A stretch of 64,000 nt of DNA from Symbioplanes lichenis (GCF_030709675.1 NZ_JAUZQD010000002.1:620001-684000), one strand, 5' to 3'. Positions 7,979-18,011 are shown, counted from the stretch's first letter. Made by a program: numbers and translations. Notes: generated by a model from the letters alone, not told the origin.

Positions 7979-9008
7979 CCGCGGCGACGACGACAGCCAG
8001 CACCGCCCAGCGCGGCAGCAGCGGGTGCAGGGCGGCGATCATGGTCCAGCCGATGTACTCGTGCAGCAGATACAGCGGATAGGTCAGCGCGCCCGCCACG
8101 GTCAGCCACCGCCAGCGGACACGGTCGAGGCGGCGGGTGGCGATCAGCGCCATCGCGGCGAAGCACAGAGTCACCAGCAGCAGCGCCGGCCAGCCGGCCA
8201 AAGGGCGGTCGAGGGTACGCGACACCCGCCCGACCATGGTCGCCACGTGGTGCTGCGCGAGCAGGTAGGACACGCCGGTCAGCCCCCAGAGCAGCGGGTG
8301 CCCGCCGCCGCGGTGGATCAGGTAGAGCGCCAGCCCGGCCACGAAGTACGGCGCGTAGTCGGGCATCACGACCACGTCGAGCGCGGGCACATCGGCCTGG
8401 TGGGCGACGACCGCGGCGACGAGCCACACCCCGCCGAAGACCGCACCCTTGCGGACGCTCAACCCGCCCGGCCACGCGAGCAGCACCGCGAACAGCAGGT
8501 AGAACCGCGCCTCCACCCACAGCGTCCAGTAGACGGCGTCGACCGAGCGGACCCCGAGCGGCTCGTGCAGCATCGTGAGGTTGACCAGCAGCTCGCTCGC
8601 CGAGACGGGGTCACGGACCAGCGGCCACAGGGTCAGCACCGCGAAGGTCAGCAGCACCGCCGCCCAGTACGCCGGGAACAGTCGCGTGACCCGCGAGCGC
8701 ACGAACGCGCCGGGCGTCCGGTCCCACGCGCTCATCGCGATGACGAAACCGCTGATCAGGAAGAACAGCTCCACCCCGAGCCACCCGTACGAGGCGGCGC
8801 GCCACAGCCCCGGGAACGCCACGTCGGAGGCGACTCCCCACGGCTTCGCGCTGCCCCGGTCGTACGCGAGGAAGTGGTAGCCGACCACCATGAGCGCCGC
8901 GACCAGCCGGAGCCCGTCGAGCACCGCGATGCGTCCGGTCCGCGGGCGCGGCGGCGGCTCGGGCGGGGCGTCGGGGGCGTCGGTGCGTCGCTGGGTGATC
9001 AGAACCAT
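7887..9008 (-). CDS. Acyltransferase 3 family membrane protein
   Basis: This 373-residue polytopic membrane protein begins with the family hallmark RIAVLDGLRLVAALMVVGYH, whose His is the presumed catalytic residue. The second signature block (GVELFFLISGFVI) comes next, then about ten hydrophobic segments and a basic C-terminal FVERPLGR end. Members transfer acetyl or other acyl groups to surface polysaccharides, glycolipids or antibiotics. The acceptor cannot be inferred. It lies downstream of the PAS-GGDEF-EAL gene but is separated by a strong terminator hairpin, so it is probably expressed on its own. Confidence 0.88.
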   Translation of the reverse strand: MVLITQRRTDAPDAPPEPPPRPRTGRIAVLDGLRLVAALMVVGYHFLAYDRGSAKPWGVASDVAFPGLWRAASYGWLGVELFFLISGFVIAMSAWDRTPGAFVRSRVTRLFPAYWAAVLLTFAVLTLWPLVRDPVSASELLVNLTMLHEPLGVRSVDAVYWTLWVEARFYLLFAVLLAWPGGLSVRKGAVFGGVWLVAAVVAHQADVPALDVVVMPDYAPYFVAGLALYLIHRGGGHPLLWGLTGVSYLLAQHHVATMVGRVSRTLDRPLAGWPALLLVTLCFAAMALIATRRLDRVRWRWLTVAGALTYPLYLLHEYIGWTMIAALHPLLPRWAVLAVVVAAVTGAAWLLHRFVERPLGRVLRDRLSRSLPG

Positions 9009-9024
9009 GCCTGACACAACCCGG

Positions 9025-9054
9025 CGGGCGCCCCCGAGGCAACGGGGGCGCCCG
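9025..9054 (-). terminator. Terminator hairpin after the GGDEF-EAL gene
   Basis: Perfect 12-base arms (9025-9036 and 9043-9054) surround a six-base loop AGGCAA. The hairpin begins one base past the GGDEF-EAL stop and ends 17 bases before the acyltransferase start. It lacks a clear U-run, as is common in actinomycetes. Confidence 0.75.
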
Positions 9055-9055
9055 G

Positions 9056-11287
9056 TCAGGCGTGCGCGAGCGTGAGACCGCGGCGCAGCAGCGCGTCGAA
9101 GTCGGCGCCGGGGACGGGCCGGCTGAACAGGTAGCCCTGCCCGGCCGGGCAGCCCGCCGTGCGCAGCGCGTACCAGTCGCCGGCGTCCTCGACGCCCTCG
9201 GCGACCACGCTCATGCCCAGCGAGCCGGCGAGCCAGAGCACGGCCGAGACGATCGAGGCCTTGCGGGCGTCGGTGGACAGGCCCTCGACGAACGAGCGGT
9301 CGAGCTTGAGCACGTCGGCGGGGACGGACTGCAGCCAGGTCAGCGAGCTGTAGCCGGTGCCGAAGTCGTCCAGGGCGATGCGCACGCCGAGGTCCTTGAT
9401 CGCGTGCAGGCGGGCCGAGAGGTCGCCCGAGTCGGCCAGCACGGCGGTCTCGGTGATCTCCAGGACCAGCCGGCCCGGGTCCAGGCCCGGGGCGCGCGAC
9501 AGCAGGTCGGCCAGCATCGGGACGAAGCCGGGCTCGGCCAGCTGGCGCGGGCTGACGTTGACCGAGACGTAGCCCAGGCCGTCCCACAGCAGCAGGTGCC
9601 GCAGCGCGGAGTTGAGCACGTGCTCGCCGAGCGGGATGACCAGCCCGGTCTCCTCGGCGACGCCGACGAACTGCCCCGGCGCCAGGATGTGGCCCTCGGC
9701 GGTGCGCATGCGGACCAGCGCCTCGGCGCCGGTGATGCGCCCGTCGGCGGACACGATCGGCTGGAACCACACGGGCAGCGTGGTGTCGAGGTCGCCGTCG
9801 AGGGCCTCGCGCAGGCGGGCCTCGGCGATCAGGCGCTCCTTGATGTCGACGCGCATGTCCTCGCTGAACACGGCGACGCGGTTGCCGCCGGCGCGCTTGG
9901 CCGCGTACATGGCGGTGTCGGCGCACAGCACGGCGTCCTCGGCCTGCTCGGGGTCGTGGGCGACGGCCAGGCCGACGCTCACGGTCAGGCGCAGCTGCTG
10001 GCTGCCGCCGGCGGACACCGGCTCGGCCAGGCTGAGCGTGAGGGCGTGGGCGACGCGGCGGGCGGCCGCGACCGGGCCGGGCACGGCGACCACGAACTCG
10101 TCGCCGCTGAGCCGCGAGACCAGCGCCTCGGCCGGCACGCAGGCGGACAGGCGGCCGGCGAGGGCGCGCAGCACCTCGTCGCCGGCGGCGTGGCCGATGC
10201 CGTCGTTGATCGCCTTGAACCGGTCGACGTCGAGGTAGAGGACGCTGACCTGGCCCGTGCGGCGGGTGAGCAGCCGGGTGAAGTCGGCCTCGAAGCCCGA
10301 GCGCGACAGCAGCCCGGTGAGCGCGTCGTGACGCACCTGCCGCTGCAGCTCCGCCTCCTGCTCGCGGGTCTGGGTGACGTCGAGGCAGTGCACGAAGATC
10401 TGCCGCAGCCGGCCCTCGCGGTCGTACAGGCCGGAGCCGTGGGTCTCCACCCACAGGATCGTGTTGTCGTCGGTGCGCCGGAAGCGGCGGGTCGTGGAGA
10501 TGGGCTCGCGACGGGCGGCGAGCTGCTCCAGGAACGGGATGTTGGCGTCGTCGAGCGCGGTGAGCGGCAGGTCGGCCAGGCCGAAGCCCGGCGGCAGCCG
10601 CAGCGGCAGGCGCAGCCACTGGCGGTAGGCGCGGTTGCAGCGGATCAGCCGGCCGTCCGGGGCGAAGACCGCCGACGGTACGGGCGTCTCGTCGAAGGCC
10701 AGGGAGAGCTGGGCCTGGCTGTCGTCGAGGTTCTCCTGCGCGCGCTTCTCCTCGGTCTCGGTCATCTTCCACTGCACGACCTGGAACGCGGCCGCCATGA
10801 GCACCGCGGCGCCGTGCAGCACGGCCCACAGCCACGGGTGGGCGGTGGCGGAGTGGTGGTCGTACGTGCGGTCGCTGACGATCGTGCCGAAGACGGCGTG
10901 GTGCAGCGTGGTGCCGATCAGGAACACCCCGAACGGCGTCCAGTCGCGGTAGAGCGCCAGCGCGGCGACGGCGATGAAGAAGGTGAAGTGCGCCTCGGTC
11001 AGCCCGTGCGACATCGACACGAAGCCGCCGCAGGCCACGGTGAAGCCGAGCGCGACGGCCGTGGAGGACAGCCGGCGCTGCTTCAGCGTGACGGCCAGCA
11101 CGACGCACGGCAGGATGAGCAGGGTGGTCACGAGCCAGCTGCGGTCCAGGCCGTCCTGGAAGGCCCCGAAGCCGGTGAGGCCGGCCACGCAGGCGGCGAG
11201 CAGTTGGGTCAGCAGGCGATGGCGGCGGGACCAGTCCTCGTCCCGCAGACCGCCGCCGGTCGGGAGCCAGTCGCGCCACGCGCTCAT
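9056..11287 (-). CDS. Membrane PAS-GGDEF-EAL cyclic-di-GMP protein
   Basis: This 743-residue protein has five or six N-terminal membrane segments with a His-rich TTLHHAVFG loop, a PAS domain (PSAVFAPDGRLIRCNRAYR), a GGDEF domain and a C-terminal EAL domain. The GGDEF signature reads SGDEF and the product-inhibition RxxD site is absent (PAEA), so cyclase activity is uncertain. The EAL domain keeps the catalytic set: AEAL, VNVSPRQL, LEITETAV, DDFGTGYSSL, LKLDRSF and AEGVED. Phosphodiesterase function is therefore likely. An ATG at 11359 would add 24 residues and overlap the divergent promoter; neither start has a convincing ribosome-binding site. Confidence 0.88.
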   Translation of the reverse strand: MSAWRDWLPTGGGLRDEDWSRRHRLLTQLLAACVAGLTGFGAFQDGLDRSWLVTTLLILPCVVLAVTLKQRRLSSTAVALGFTVACGGFVSMSHGLTEAHFTFFIAVAALALYRDWTPFGVFLIGTTLHHAVFGTIVSDRTYDHHSATAHPWLWAVLHGAAVLMAAAFQVVQWKMTETEEKRAQENLDDSQAQLSLAFDETPVPSAVFAPDGRLIRCNRAYRQWLRLPLRLPPGFGLADLPLTALDDANIPFLEQLAARREPISTTRRFRRTDDNTILWVETHGSGLYDREGRLRQIFVHCLDVTQTREQEAELQRQVRHDALTGLLSRSGFEADFTRLLTRRTGQVSVLYLDVDRFKAINDGIGHAAGDEVLRALAGRLSACVPAEALVSRLSGDEFVVAVPGPVAAARRVAHALTLSLAEPVSAGGSQQLRLTVSVGLAVAHDPEQAEDAVLCADTAMYAAKRAGGNRVAVFSEDMRVDIKERLIAEARLREALDGDLDTTLPVWFQPIVSADGRITGAEALVRMRTAEGHILAPGQFVGVAEETGLVIPLGEHVLNSALRHLLLWDGLGYVSVNVSPRQLAEPGFVPMLADLLSRAPGLDPGRLVLEITETAVLADSGDLSARLHAIKDLGVRIALDDFGTGYSSLTWLQSVPADVLKLDRSFVEGLSTDARKASIVSAVLWLAGSLGMSVVAEGVEDAGDWYALRTAGCPAGQGYLFSRPVPGADFDALLRRGLTLAHA

Positions 11288-11395
11288 CCGGGTCAACACA
11301 TGCTGCAGATATCGGCTCCCCGGCCTCCGGCCTGAGAAAACCGCTCGCATAGGGTACATGGATAGTTACCGCCCGTGATCATGAGAGGACCACCC

Positions 11396-12244
11396 GTGCG
11401 GCGTTGGCACTTGGCGATCCTGGCCGTCCTCAGCCTGCTGGCCCTGGCCTGCGAGGGCTCCGACGGGGCCGGCGGTCCCGCCCCGGACCCGACGACCACG
11501 AAACCCGCGAGCCGCTGGCCGGCCACGACGGTCGCGCTCGGGGACTCGATCACCGCCGGGTACGGCAGCTGCGGCGTCTACGTGGCGTGCAGCCGCAACT
11601 CGTGGAGCGCCGGCGGCTCGGACGACGTCGACAGCCACTACCGGCGGATCCGCGCGCGCTTCTCGAAGGCGAAGGCCCGCAACCTGGCCGTGCCCGGGGC
11701 CGAGGCGGCCGATCTGCGCGCGCAGGCCGCCAACGCCGTGGACGCCCGGGCCGATTACGTGACGATCCTCATCGGCGCCAACGACGCGTGCGCGCCCGGC
11801 ACCGGCACGATGACCCCCGTCAAGACCTTCCGCACCCGCGTCGACGCCGCCCTCGACCGGCTCAAGGACGGGCTGCCCCGGGCGCGCGTGCTGGTGGTGA
11901 GCATCCCGGACCTCTACCGTCTGTGGGAGCTGGGCCACTCGTCGCCGGCCGCGGTGGCCGCCTGGGACCGGGGCATCTGCCCCTCGATGCTCGCCCGTCC
12001 CACCAGCACCGCCGCGGCCGACGAGCGGCGCCGGGACGCCGTGCGCGAGCGGATCGAGGACTACAACACGCAGCTGTCGCGCGCGTGCGACGCGTACGGG
12101 AACCGCTGCCGGACCGACGGCGGCGCCGCGCACCGCGTCCGCTTCTCCCTGGACCTGGTGAACAAGGTCGACTACTTCCACCCGAACCTCGCCGGGCAGA
12201 ACAAGTTGGCGGACGTCACATGGCCGGGCCGCATCACGTGGTGA
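11396..12244 (+). CDS. SGNH/GDSL-type hydrolase lipoprotein
   Basis: This exported esterase-like protein of 282 residues has a lipoprotein signal peptide with lipobox LLALAC (Cys19). The catalytic blocks are ALGDSITAGYG (nucleophile Ser), a Gly region, GANDACAPG, and the Asp/His pair in DYFHPNLAG. The GTG at 11396 was chosen because AGAGGA lies six bases upstream. The earlier GTG at 11375 and ATG at 11381 would put charged residues before a poorer signal. Relatives hydrolyse acyl esters on lipids or wall polymers; the substrate is unknown. It is divergent from the GGDEF-EAL gene. Confidence 0.88.
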   Translation: MRRWHLAILAVLSLLALACEGSDGAGGPAPDPTTTKPASRWPATTVALGDSITAGYGSCGVYVACSRNSWSAGGSDDVDSHYRRIRARFSKAKARNLAVPGAEAADLRAQAANAVDARADYVTILIGANDACAPGTGTMTPVKTFRTRVDAALDRLKDGLPRARVLVVSIPDLYRLWELGHSSPAAVAAWDRGICPSMLARPTSTAAADERRRDAVRERIEDYNTQLSRACDAYGNRCRTDGGAAHRVRFSLDLVNKVDYFHPNLAGQNKLADVTWPGRITW

Positions 12245-12330
12245 GCGTTTCCTTGAGTCGTCAATAAAGTTGCCGACTGTGCAGGCAACCGGCTGATCTT
12301 TGATGAGCCCCCGTCTGCGAGGTAACCGCC

Positions 12331-13947
12331 ATGTCTGCACGCGCATCGCACCGCACCGGCAACCCGGTGACGCGATGGTTCGACGACCGATCCGTAGCCA
12401 CCAAGGTCTTCACCGCCGTCGGGACCGTGGCCGTCGCCGCCGTCGCGGCCGGCGCGATGGCCGTCTCCGGGCTGTCGACGGTCTACCGCAGCGGCGCGGA
12501 CATCGAGAGCGGCAACATGAAGCCGTCCCTGCTGCTGGCCGCCCTGCGCGCCGACGCGCTCACCGCCCGCATCGACGTGCGCGAGGTCGCGCTCTCGAGC
12601 GACAAGGACGCCGCGCAGACCAAGCTCGACGAGGCCGACGCCGCGGTCGAGGCCGCCATTGCCGCTTACGCCCCGGAAGCCGCCGACCCGGCCGCCGTCG
12701 CGCAGTTCCAGCAGCTCTACCGCCAGTACCAGCAGGTGCGCGACTCCTCGCAGATCGCCGCCGCCCGCGCCGGCGACTACGACACCTTCGAGCAGGTCGC
12801 CACCGACCAGGCCAACCCCATCATGAACAAGGCCATGGCGGCGCTCGACCAGGCCTCGGCCGCGGAGACCGCCGAGGCCGCCGCCAAGGTCGCCTCGTCG
12901 AAGCACGAGTACGAGACCACGCGTACGCAGCTCATCCTGGTCCTCGGCATCGGCGTGCTGCTCGGCCTGCTCGTCGGCTGGTACACCGTGCGCCGCATCA
13001 TCGGCCCGCTGCGCCGCGTCGGTGACGTGCTGCTCGGGATGGCCGGCGGCGACCTGACCCGCACCGCCGCGACCGGCACCCACGACGAGATCGGCCGCAT
13101 GGCCACCGCCCTGGACCAGGCCACCGCCGGCGTCCGCGAGACCGTGGCCGCCGTCGCGAGCACCGCGGGCACCGTGGCCGGCTCCGCCACCTCGCTCGCC
13201 GAGACCAGCACCACCGTCGCCGCCACCGCCGGGACGACCTCGTCGCGCTCGCAGACCGTCGCCGACGCCGCCAACGAGATCTCCGCCAACGTCCACGGCG
13301 TGGTCGCCGGGGCCGAGCAGATGTCCGCCTCCATCCGCGAGATCGCCCAGTCCGCCGCCCAGGCCGCCGAGGTCGCCGCCGCCGCCGTGTCCGCCGCCTC
13401 GACCGCCTCCATGACGGTCCAGCAGCTCGACGCGTCCAGCACCGAGATCGGCAACGTGCTCAACCTCATCACCTCGATCGCCGGCCAGACCAACCTGCTC
13501 GCCCTCAACGCCACCATCGAGGCCGCCCGGGCCGGCGAGGCGGGCAAGGGCTTCGCCGTCGTCGCCTCCGAGGTCAAGGATCTCGCCCAGGAGACCGCCA
13601 AGGCCACCGAGGACATCGCCGCCCGCGTCGACGCCATCCAGGCCGACGCCCGCGCCGCCGCCCTGTCGATCGAGGAGATCAGCTCGGTCATCGAGCGCAT
13701 CAACGACTTCCAGACCACCATCGCCACCGCGGTCGAGGAACAGACCGCCGTCACCGGCGAGATCAGCCGCAACGTCGCCCACGCCGCCTCCGGCACCGAC
13801 CAGATCGCCGCCACCATCGCCGGCGTCGCCGAGGCCTCGGCCGCCACCAGCACCGGCATGGACCGCACCCGCGGCGCCACCGCCGACCTGGCCCAGGCCG
13901 CCGCCGGCCTCCAGACCCTGGTCGCCCGCTTCCGCTACGAGAACTGA
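12331..13947 (+). CDS. Methyl-accepting chemotaxis protein
   Basis: This 538-residue receptor has TM1 at about 20-40, a four-helix-bundle-type extracellular sensor, TM2 at about 207-228 ([20 protein letters not shown]), a HAMP domain ([20 protein letters not shown]) and a long signalling coiled coil. The hairpin tip contains the strictly conserved core around [20 protein letters not shown]. It would control a CheA kinase; no che genes are in the window. GAGGT lies upstream of the start. It is closely paralogous to the receptor at 18285-19913 in the signalling domain but has an unrelated sensor. Confidence 0.93.
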   Translation: MSARASHRTGNPVTRWFDDRSVATKVFTAVGTVAVAAVAAGAMAVSGLSTVYRSGADIESGNMKPSLLLAALRADALTARIDVREVALSSDKDAAQTKLDEADAAVEAAIAAYAPEAADPAAVAQFQQLYRQYQQVRDSSQIAAARAGDYDTFEQVATDQANPIMNKAMAALDQASAAETAEAAAKVASSKHEYETTRTQLILVLGIGVLLGLLVGWYTVRRIIGPLRRVGDVLLGMAGGDLTRTAATGTHDEIGRMATALDQATAGVRETVAAVASTAGTVAGSATSLAETSTTVAATAGTTSSRSQTVADAANEISANVHGVVAGAEQMSASIREIAQSAAQAAEVAAAAVSAASTASMTVQQLDASSTEIGNVLNLITSIAGQTNLLALNATIEAARAGEAGKGFAVVASEVKDLAQETAKATEDIAARVDAIQADARAAALSIEEISSVIERINDFQTTIATAVEEQTAVTGEISRNVAHAASGTDQIAATIAGVAEASAATSTGMDRTRGATADLAQAAAGLQTLVARFRYEN

Positions 13948-13960
13948 CCCCCTCCCCGTC

Positions 13961-13993
13961 GAACGCCCCGGCCCTCCCCCGGCCGGGGCGTTC
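13961..13993. terminator. Bidirectional terminator between convergent genes
   Basis: Perfect 13-base arms GAACGCCCCGGCC (13961-13973) and GGCCGGGGCGTTC (13981-13993) surround a seven-base loop. It lies between the chemoreceptor stop (13947) and the convergent propeller-gene stop (14011), so it can serve both. Confidence 0.8.
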
Positions 13994-14010
13994 GCGTGTT
14001 CCCGTGCTCG

Positions 14011-14913
14011 CTACCAGCCGTTGCCGATCTTGGTGCCGGAGCGGGGGTCCCAGTCGGCCGACTTGCCGTCCGGGTCGCTCTCGCCGTGGCCGGTGTAGCG
14101 GAACCAGCGCAGGTCCAGGTTCTCGTCGACGGCGAAGATGACGTAGCCGCCACGGCCGTCGCCACCGCCGAAGATGTGGCCGAAGCGGTGCCAGCCGCTG
14201 CTGATGACGTTGCCGGAGTTGGCGTCCCAGTTGAGCCCGGTCGCGCCGGGGTCGCTCTCGCCCGTGCCGCGGTAGCGGTACCAGCGCAGGTCGCCCTGGT
14301 CGGTGACCAGCAGGATGATGTCCGAGATCGCGGCCATCGCCCGGTGCCCGGCCGACCAGCCCTGGCCGATGACGTTGCTCGAGTTCGGGTGCCAGCCGAG
14401 CCCGGTCGCCTGCGGGTCCGCCTCGCCGGCGCCGGTGTAGCGGTACCAGTGCAGTGCCCCGTCCTGCCCGACCGCATAGATCGCGCTGTTGTTCGGGCGG
14501 TTGGTGCGGCCCTCGTACGGCTTCGCGCACAGGAACCGGAACCCGTTCCAGCCGATGCCGATGATGTTCTGCGAGTTCGGCGCCCAGCCGATCCCGGTGG
14601 CCTGCGGATCGTGCTCGCCGCGGCCGCCGTACTCGTAGTAGCGGAGCTCACCGTTCGGCTCCACCGCGAGCAGCACCCCGTCGCCGCGCGCCAGCAGGTG
14701 CAGCATCTGGTTCCAGCCGATGCCGATGGTGTTGCCGGAGTTCGGGTCCCAGTCCCCCGAGTTCTGCGGCCCGCCCGAACCGTTGTAGCGGTACCACAGC
14801 AGCGGCCCCTGGGGTTTGATGCCGTAGATCACGCCGACCAGCGGCAGCCCGCTGTCCACCGGGGTGGTGCCGTTGCCGCCGTAGGTCAGGATGGAGAAGT
14901 TGACGTCCGCCAT
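14011..14913 (-). CDS. Tachylectin-like five-bladed beta-propeller protein
   Basis: This 300-residue protein is built almost entirely of five repeats of about 50-57 residues. Each has a core like G.L.WYRY.G.GE.DP..TG..W.PNSGN.IG.GW (blades at about 28, 80, 140, 195 and 250). This matches tachylectin-2, a five-bladed GlcNAc/GalNAc-binding lectin. There is no signal peptide and no catalytic domain. The ATG at 14913 is preceded by GGGAGG. A sugar-binding role is inferred from the fold; export route and ligand are unknown. Confidence 0.82.
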   Translation of the reverse strand: MADVNFSILTYGGNGTTPVDSGLPLVGVIYGIKPQGPLLWYRYNGSGGPQNSGDWDPNSGNTIGIGWNQMLHLLARGDGVLLAVEPNGELRYYEYGGRGEHDPQATGIGWAPNSQNIIGIGWNGFRFLCAKPYEGRTNRPNNSAIYAVGQDGALHWYRYTGAGEADPQATGLGWHPNSSNVIGQGWSAGHRAMAAISDIILLVTDQGDLRWYRYRGTGESDPGATGLNWDANSGNVISSGWHRFGHIFGGGDGRGGYVIFAVDENLDLRWFRYTGHGESDPDGKSADWDPRSGTKIGNGW

Positions 14914-15079
14914 GGTGGGCCTCCCGTCCCCGCGGCGCTCCGCCGGTTGCAGAACGCACGCGTCCATAGGCTGGGACCCACGGTAAGCAGCCGCCGGCGC
15001 AGCCGGGCATCACCCGAGCGGCTCGGCCGGCATCCCGCATCCGCCGACCTGGGTCCCACCCAGCATCCGCCGATGGGGC

Positions 15080-16909
15080 TCAGAGCCCGGCGCGCTCGTG
15101 CTTCACCCGGTACATGGCCGCGTCCGCGTCGCGCAGCAGCGCGTCCGGGTCGCTCGCCGGCCCGGTGGCCACCCCGATGCTCGCGCCCACCGCCAGCAGC
15201 ACGCCGGAGATCTCCACCGGCATCGTCATCACCTGGGCGAACCCGGCGGCCAGCGCCGCGGCCCGCTCGGCGCCGCCGTCGCGCAGCAGCACCGCGAACT
15301 CGTCGCCGCCCAGCCGCACGGCCAGGTCGTCCGGCCCCAGCGGCACCCGCAGCAGCCCGGCCACCCGGACCAGCAGCTCGTCGCCGGTGTGGTGGCCGTG
15401 CCGGTCGTTGACCTGCTTGAAGCCGTCCAGGTCCAGCACCAGCACCGCCACCTCGGCCGCCCCGGCCAGCTGCAGCCGGTCGGCCAGCAGGGTGCGGTTG
15501 GCCAGCCCGGTCAGCTGATCGTGCGTGGCCTCGTGCCGCAACTGGTCCTGCAACAGCCGCGCCTCCGTCACGTCACGGGCGTTCCAGACCACGCCGCGGA
15601 CGCTGCGGTTGGCGGTGAGGTCGGCGCCCACAAAATCCAGCCACCGGTACGTGCCGTTGTCGTGACGCACGCGCACCTGCGCACTGGCATCGGCTCCCGG
15701 GGCGGCCGCCAGCGCCGAGCGCAGCGCCCGGAAGTCGGCGTAGTCGTCGGGGTGGATGCGATGGTCCAGGCCGGAGCCCTCGAGACCGGCGCCCAGCACG
15801 CGGTCGGCGGCCGGGCTCGCGTACCGGATGAAGTCGCCGGCCGCGACGACCAGGGTGACGTCCGACGCGTGCTGGACCAGCGAGCGGAACCATTCCTTCT
15901 GCTCGTGCAGCTCGGCGAGGCTCCGGTCGAGGCTGTGCAGCAGCCGGTCGTTGTCGGTGAAGGCGACCAGCTGCCGGGCCAGCACCACGGCGGTGATGAC
16001 GATGACACCCACCGCGACACCCCACGTGCGCAGGTCCGCGTCGGCCTTGGGCAGGGCGGCCAGCAACAGCACCTCGGCCGCCAGGACCGCAAGATAGGGG
16101 GTACGGGCGTAGCGCGCCCGCCGCTCCACGGTGCGCCCGACCCCTCGCGCCCGGATGCGCACCTCCTGCATGCGCAGGCTCGCCGGCACCAGGATGCACG
16201 GCAGCACCTGCAGCAGCACGGCGACCCGATGATCGGACGCCGAGCTGAACACCAGCCCGAGCGACGTGCCCAGGGCGGTCAGCGCCACCCCGACGCTGCC
16301 GACCACCCCGGCCGACAGGTTGAACGGCGCCGGATCGCTGTAGACGAGCTTGAGCACCCCGAAGACGACGACCAGCATGACGGCCGTGCTCGCCGCGGCC
16401 AGCCAGCGGTCACCGACCCCGCCGTCGCTCAACTGCGGGGCCAGCGAGAAGTACCACAGAAAGACCGCCACACCCACGAGTACGGTCACCGCGTCGAGGC
16501 TCAGCCGCAGCCGCTCCCGACCGGCGGCGCCCAGCGGATGACGCAGCATCGTGACGACCATGACCGACATGCCGGTGGCGACCAGGCCGGTCTGGATGAC
16601 GCTGACGTCCGTACGGCCGGGGTCGAGCAGGACCAGCACGGCCTGCAACCCGTCGCCGGAAGCACACAGCACCATCGTGACCTGCACCGCGCGCCAGAAG
16701 CGCAACGAGAACCGCTGCCCGCTGCTGAGCCGCGCCAGCCGCCGCCCGAACCACAGCATCACCAGGTCGAGCCCGGTCTGCACGACCCACGAGGACGCCA
16801 CCGGCCCCGGACCGGCCAGGAACCACGGCACGCAGGCGGCGGCGAGGGCGAGCAGTCCGAGCAGCCAGGGATCGCGCAGATACGAATACCTGCCGGTGTG
16901 CTGCCCCAT
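15080..16909 (-). CDS. Membrane PAS-GGDEF diguanylate cyclase
   Basis: This 609-residue protein has about eight to ten membrane segments in the first 300 residues, a coiled linker (LLHSLDRSLAELHEQKEW), a PAS/PAC domain (SLVQHASDVTLVV, then RWLDFVGADLT) and a C-terminal GGDEF domain. The active site RLGGDEFAVLL and DLDGFKQVNDRHG are intact, so c-di-GMP synthesis is expected. The RxxD inhibitory site is replaced by GPDD. AGGAGC precedes the ATG at 16909. It is divergent from the LLM oxidoreductase gene. Confidence 0.9.
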   Translation of the reverse strand: MGQHTGRYSYLRDPWLLGLLALAAACVPWFLAGPGPVASSWVVQTGLDLVMLWFGRRLARLSSGQRFSLRFWRAVQVTMVLCASGDGLQAVLVLLDPGRTDVSVIQTGLVATGMSVMVVTMLRHPLGAAGRERLRLSLDAVTVLVGVAVFLWYFSLAPQLSDGGVGDRWLAAASTAVMLVVVFGVLKLVYSDPAPFNLSAGVVGSVGVALTALGTSLGLVFSSASDHRVAVLLQVLPCILVPASLRMQEVRIRARGVGRTVERRARYARTPYLAVLAAEVLLLAALPKADADLRTWGVAVGVIVITAVVLARQLVAFTDNDRLLHSLDRSLAELHEQKEWFRSLVQHASDVTLVVAAGDFIRYASPAADRVLGAGLEGSGLDHRIHPDDYADFRALRSALAAAPGADASAQVRVRHDNGTYRWLDFVGADLTANRSVRGVVWNARDVTEARLLQDQLRHEATHDQLTGLANRTLLADRLQLAGAAEVAVLVLDLDGFKQVNDRHGHHTGDELLVRVAGLLRVPLGPDDLAVRLGGDEFAVLLRDGGAERAAALAAGFAQVMTMPVEISGVLLAVGASIGVATGPASDPDALLRDADAAMYRVKHERAGL

Positions 16910-16982
16910 GAAGCTCCTGTTCCTCGCGTCCCTTGGCCATCGGCTCCGGAGCGCCGGACATGAGCGATCTAGGATCATGCCT

Positions 16983-18011
16983 ATGAGTGACGTGCAGTTC
17001 GGCCTGGACACCTTCGGTGACGTGACGGCAGGCCCGGACGGTGAGCCCCTCCCTTACGCCAAGGTCATCCGCAACGTCGTCGAGCAGGCCGTCCTCGCCG
17101 ACGAAATCGGCATCGACGCCTTCGGCCTCGGCGAGCACCACCGCGACGACTACGCGGTGTCCTCCCCCGAGGTCGTACTCGCCGCAATCGCCGCCCGCAC
17201 CCGCACCATCAAACTGGGCACGGCGGTCACCGTCCTGAGCTCCGACGACCCGGTCCGCGTCTACGAACGCTTCGCCACCCTCGCCGCAGTGTCGAACGGC
17301 CGCGCCGAGATCACCCTGGGCCGGGGCTCCTTCACCGAGTCCTTCCCCCTCTTCGGCTACGACCTGGCCGACTACGACCAGCTCTTCGCCGAAAAAGCCG
17401 ACCTCATGGCCGACCTCCTCACGGAAGAACCGGTCACCTGGCAAGGCACGGTCCGCCCACCCCTGACCAACCAGCAGGTCTACCCGAAGACCGAAGCCGG
17501 CCGCATCCCCACCTGGATCGGCGTGGGCGGCAGCCCCGAATCGGTCGTCCGCGCCGCCCAGTACGGCTTCCCCCTGGTCCTGGCCATCATCGGCGGCGAG
17601 CCGGCCCGCTTCGCCCCCTACGTCGACCTCTACCACCGAGCCCTCAAGGAGTTCGGCAAGGACCCGCTCCCGGTCGCCGTCCACGTCCCCGGCTTCATCG
17701 CCCCCACCGACGACGAAGCAGTCGAAACCCTCTGGCCCCACGCCCGCAAGTCACTGACCCGCATCGGCCGCGAACGAGGCTGGCCACCCCTCACCCGCGA
17801 CCGCTTCGAAGCCGACATCACCGAAGGCGCCTGGCACGTAGGCTCCCCCGCCACCGTCGCCGCCAAGATCGCCAAAACCGTCAAAGCCCTGAACATCCAA
17901 CGCTTCGACCTCAAATACAGCCACGGCACCCTCCCCCACGAAAACCTCATGACCGCCATCCACCTCTACGGCACCGAGGTAATCCCCCGAGTCAAGGAAC
18001 TCCTCGCCTGA
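16983..18011 (+). CDS. LLM-class flavin-dependent oxidoreductase
   Basis: This 342-residue bacterial-luciferase-like TIM barrel uses FMN or F420. Typical blocks are DAFGLGEHHRDDYAVSSPEV, IKLGTAVTVLSSDDPVRVYE, GRAEITLGRGSF and IPTWIGVGGSPESVVRAA. The substrate is unknown; this subgroup is often annotated as putative monooxygenase or F420-dependent oxidoreductase. TAGGAT (16970-16975) lies seven bases before the ATG at 16983, favouring a leaderless transcript from this start over the ATG at 16977. The coding strand carries more A at third positions near its end than its neighbours do. Confidence 0.88.
   Translation: MSDVQFGLDTFGDVTAGPDGEPLPYAKVIRNVVEQAVLADEIGIDAFGLGEHHRDDYAVSSPEVVLAAIAARTRTIKLGTAVTVLSSDDPVRVYERFATLAAVSNGRAEITLGRGSFTESFPLFGYDLADYDQLFAEKADLMADLLTEEPVTWQGTVRPPLTNQQVYPKTEAGRIPTWIGVGGSPESVVRAAQYGFPLVLAIIGGEPARFAPYVDLYHRALKEFGKDPLPVAVHVPGFIAPTDDEAVETLWPHARKSLTRIGRERGWPPLTRDRFEADITEGAWHVGSPATVAAKIAKTVKALNIQRFDLKYSHGTLPHENLMTAIHLYGTEVIPRVKELLA

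Noticed and set aside
9062..11335. Plus-strand frame opposite the PAS-GGDEF-EAL gene
   Set aside because: The opposite strand has a complete domain set; this frame is a compositional shadow.
12260..12300. Sigma-28-type promoter (TAAAGTT ... GCCGA) before the first chemoreceptor gene
   Set aside because: The two elements are not at the required 11-base spacing.
14973..15060. Inverted TGGGACCCA/TGGGTCCCA pair upstream of the propeller gene
   Set aside because: The arms are only nine bases, about 80 bases apart, with no supporting context; probably chance.
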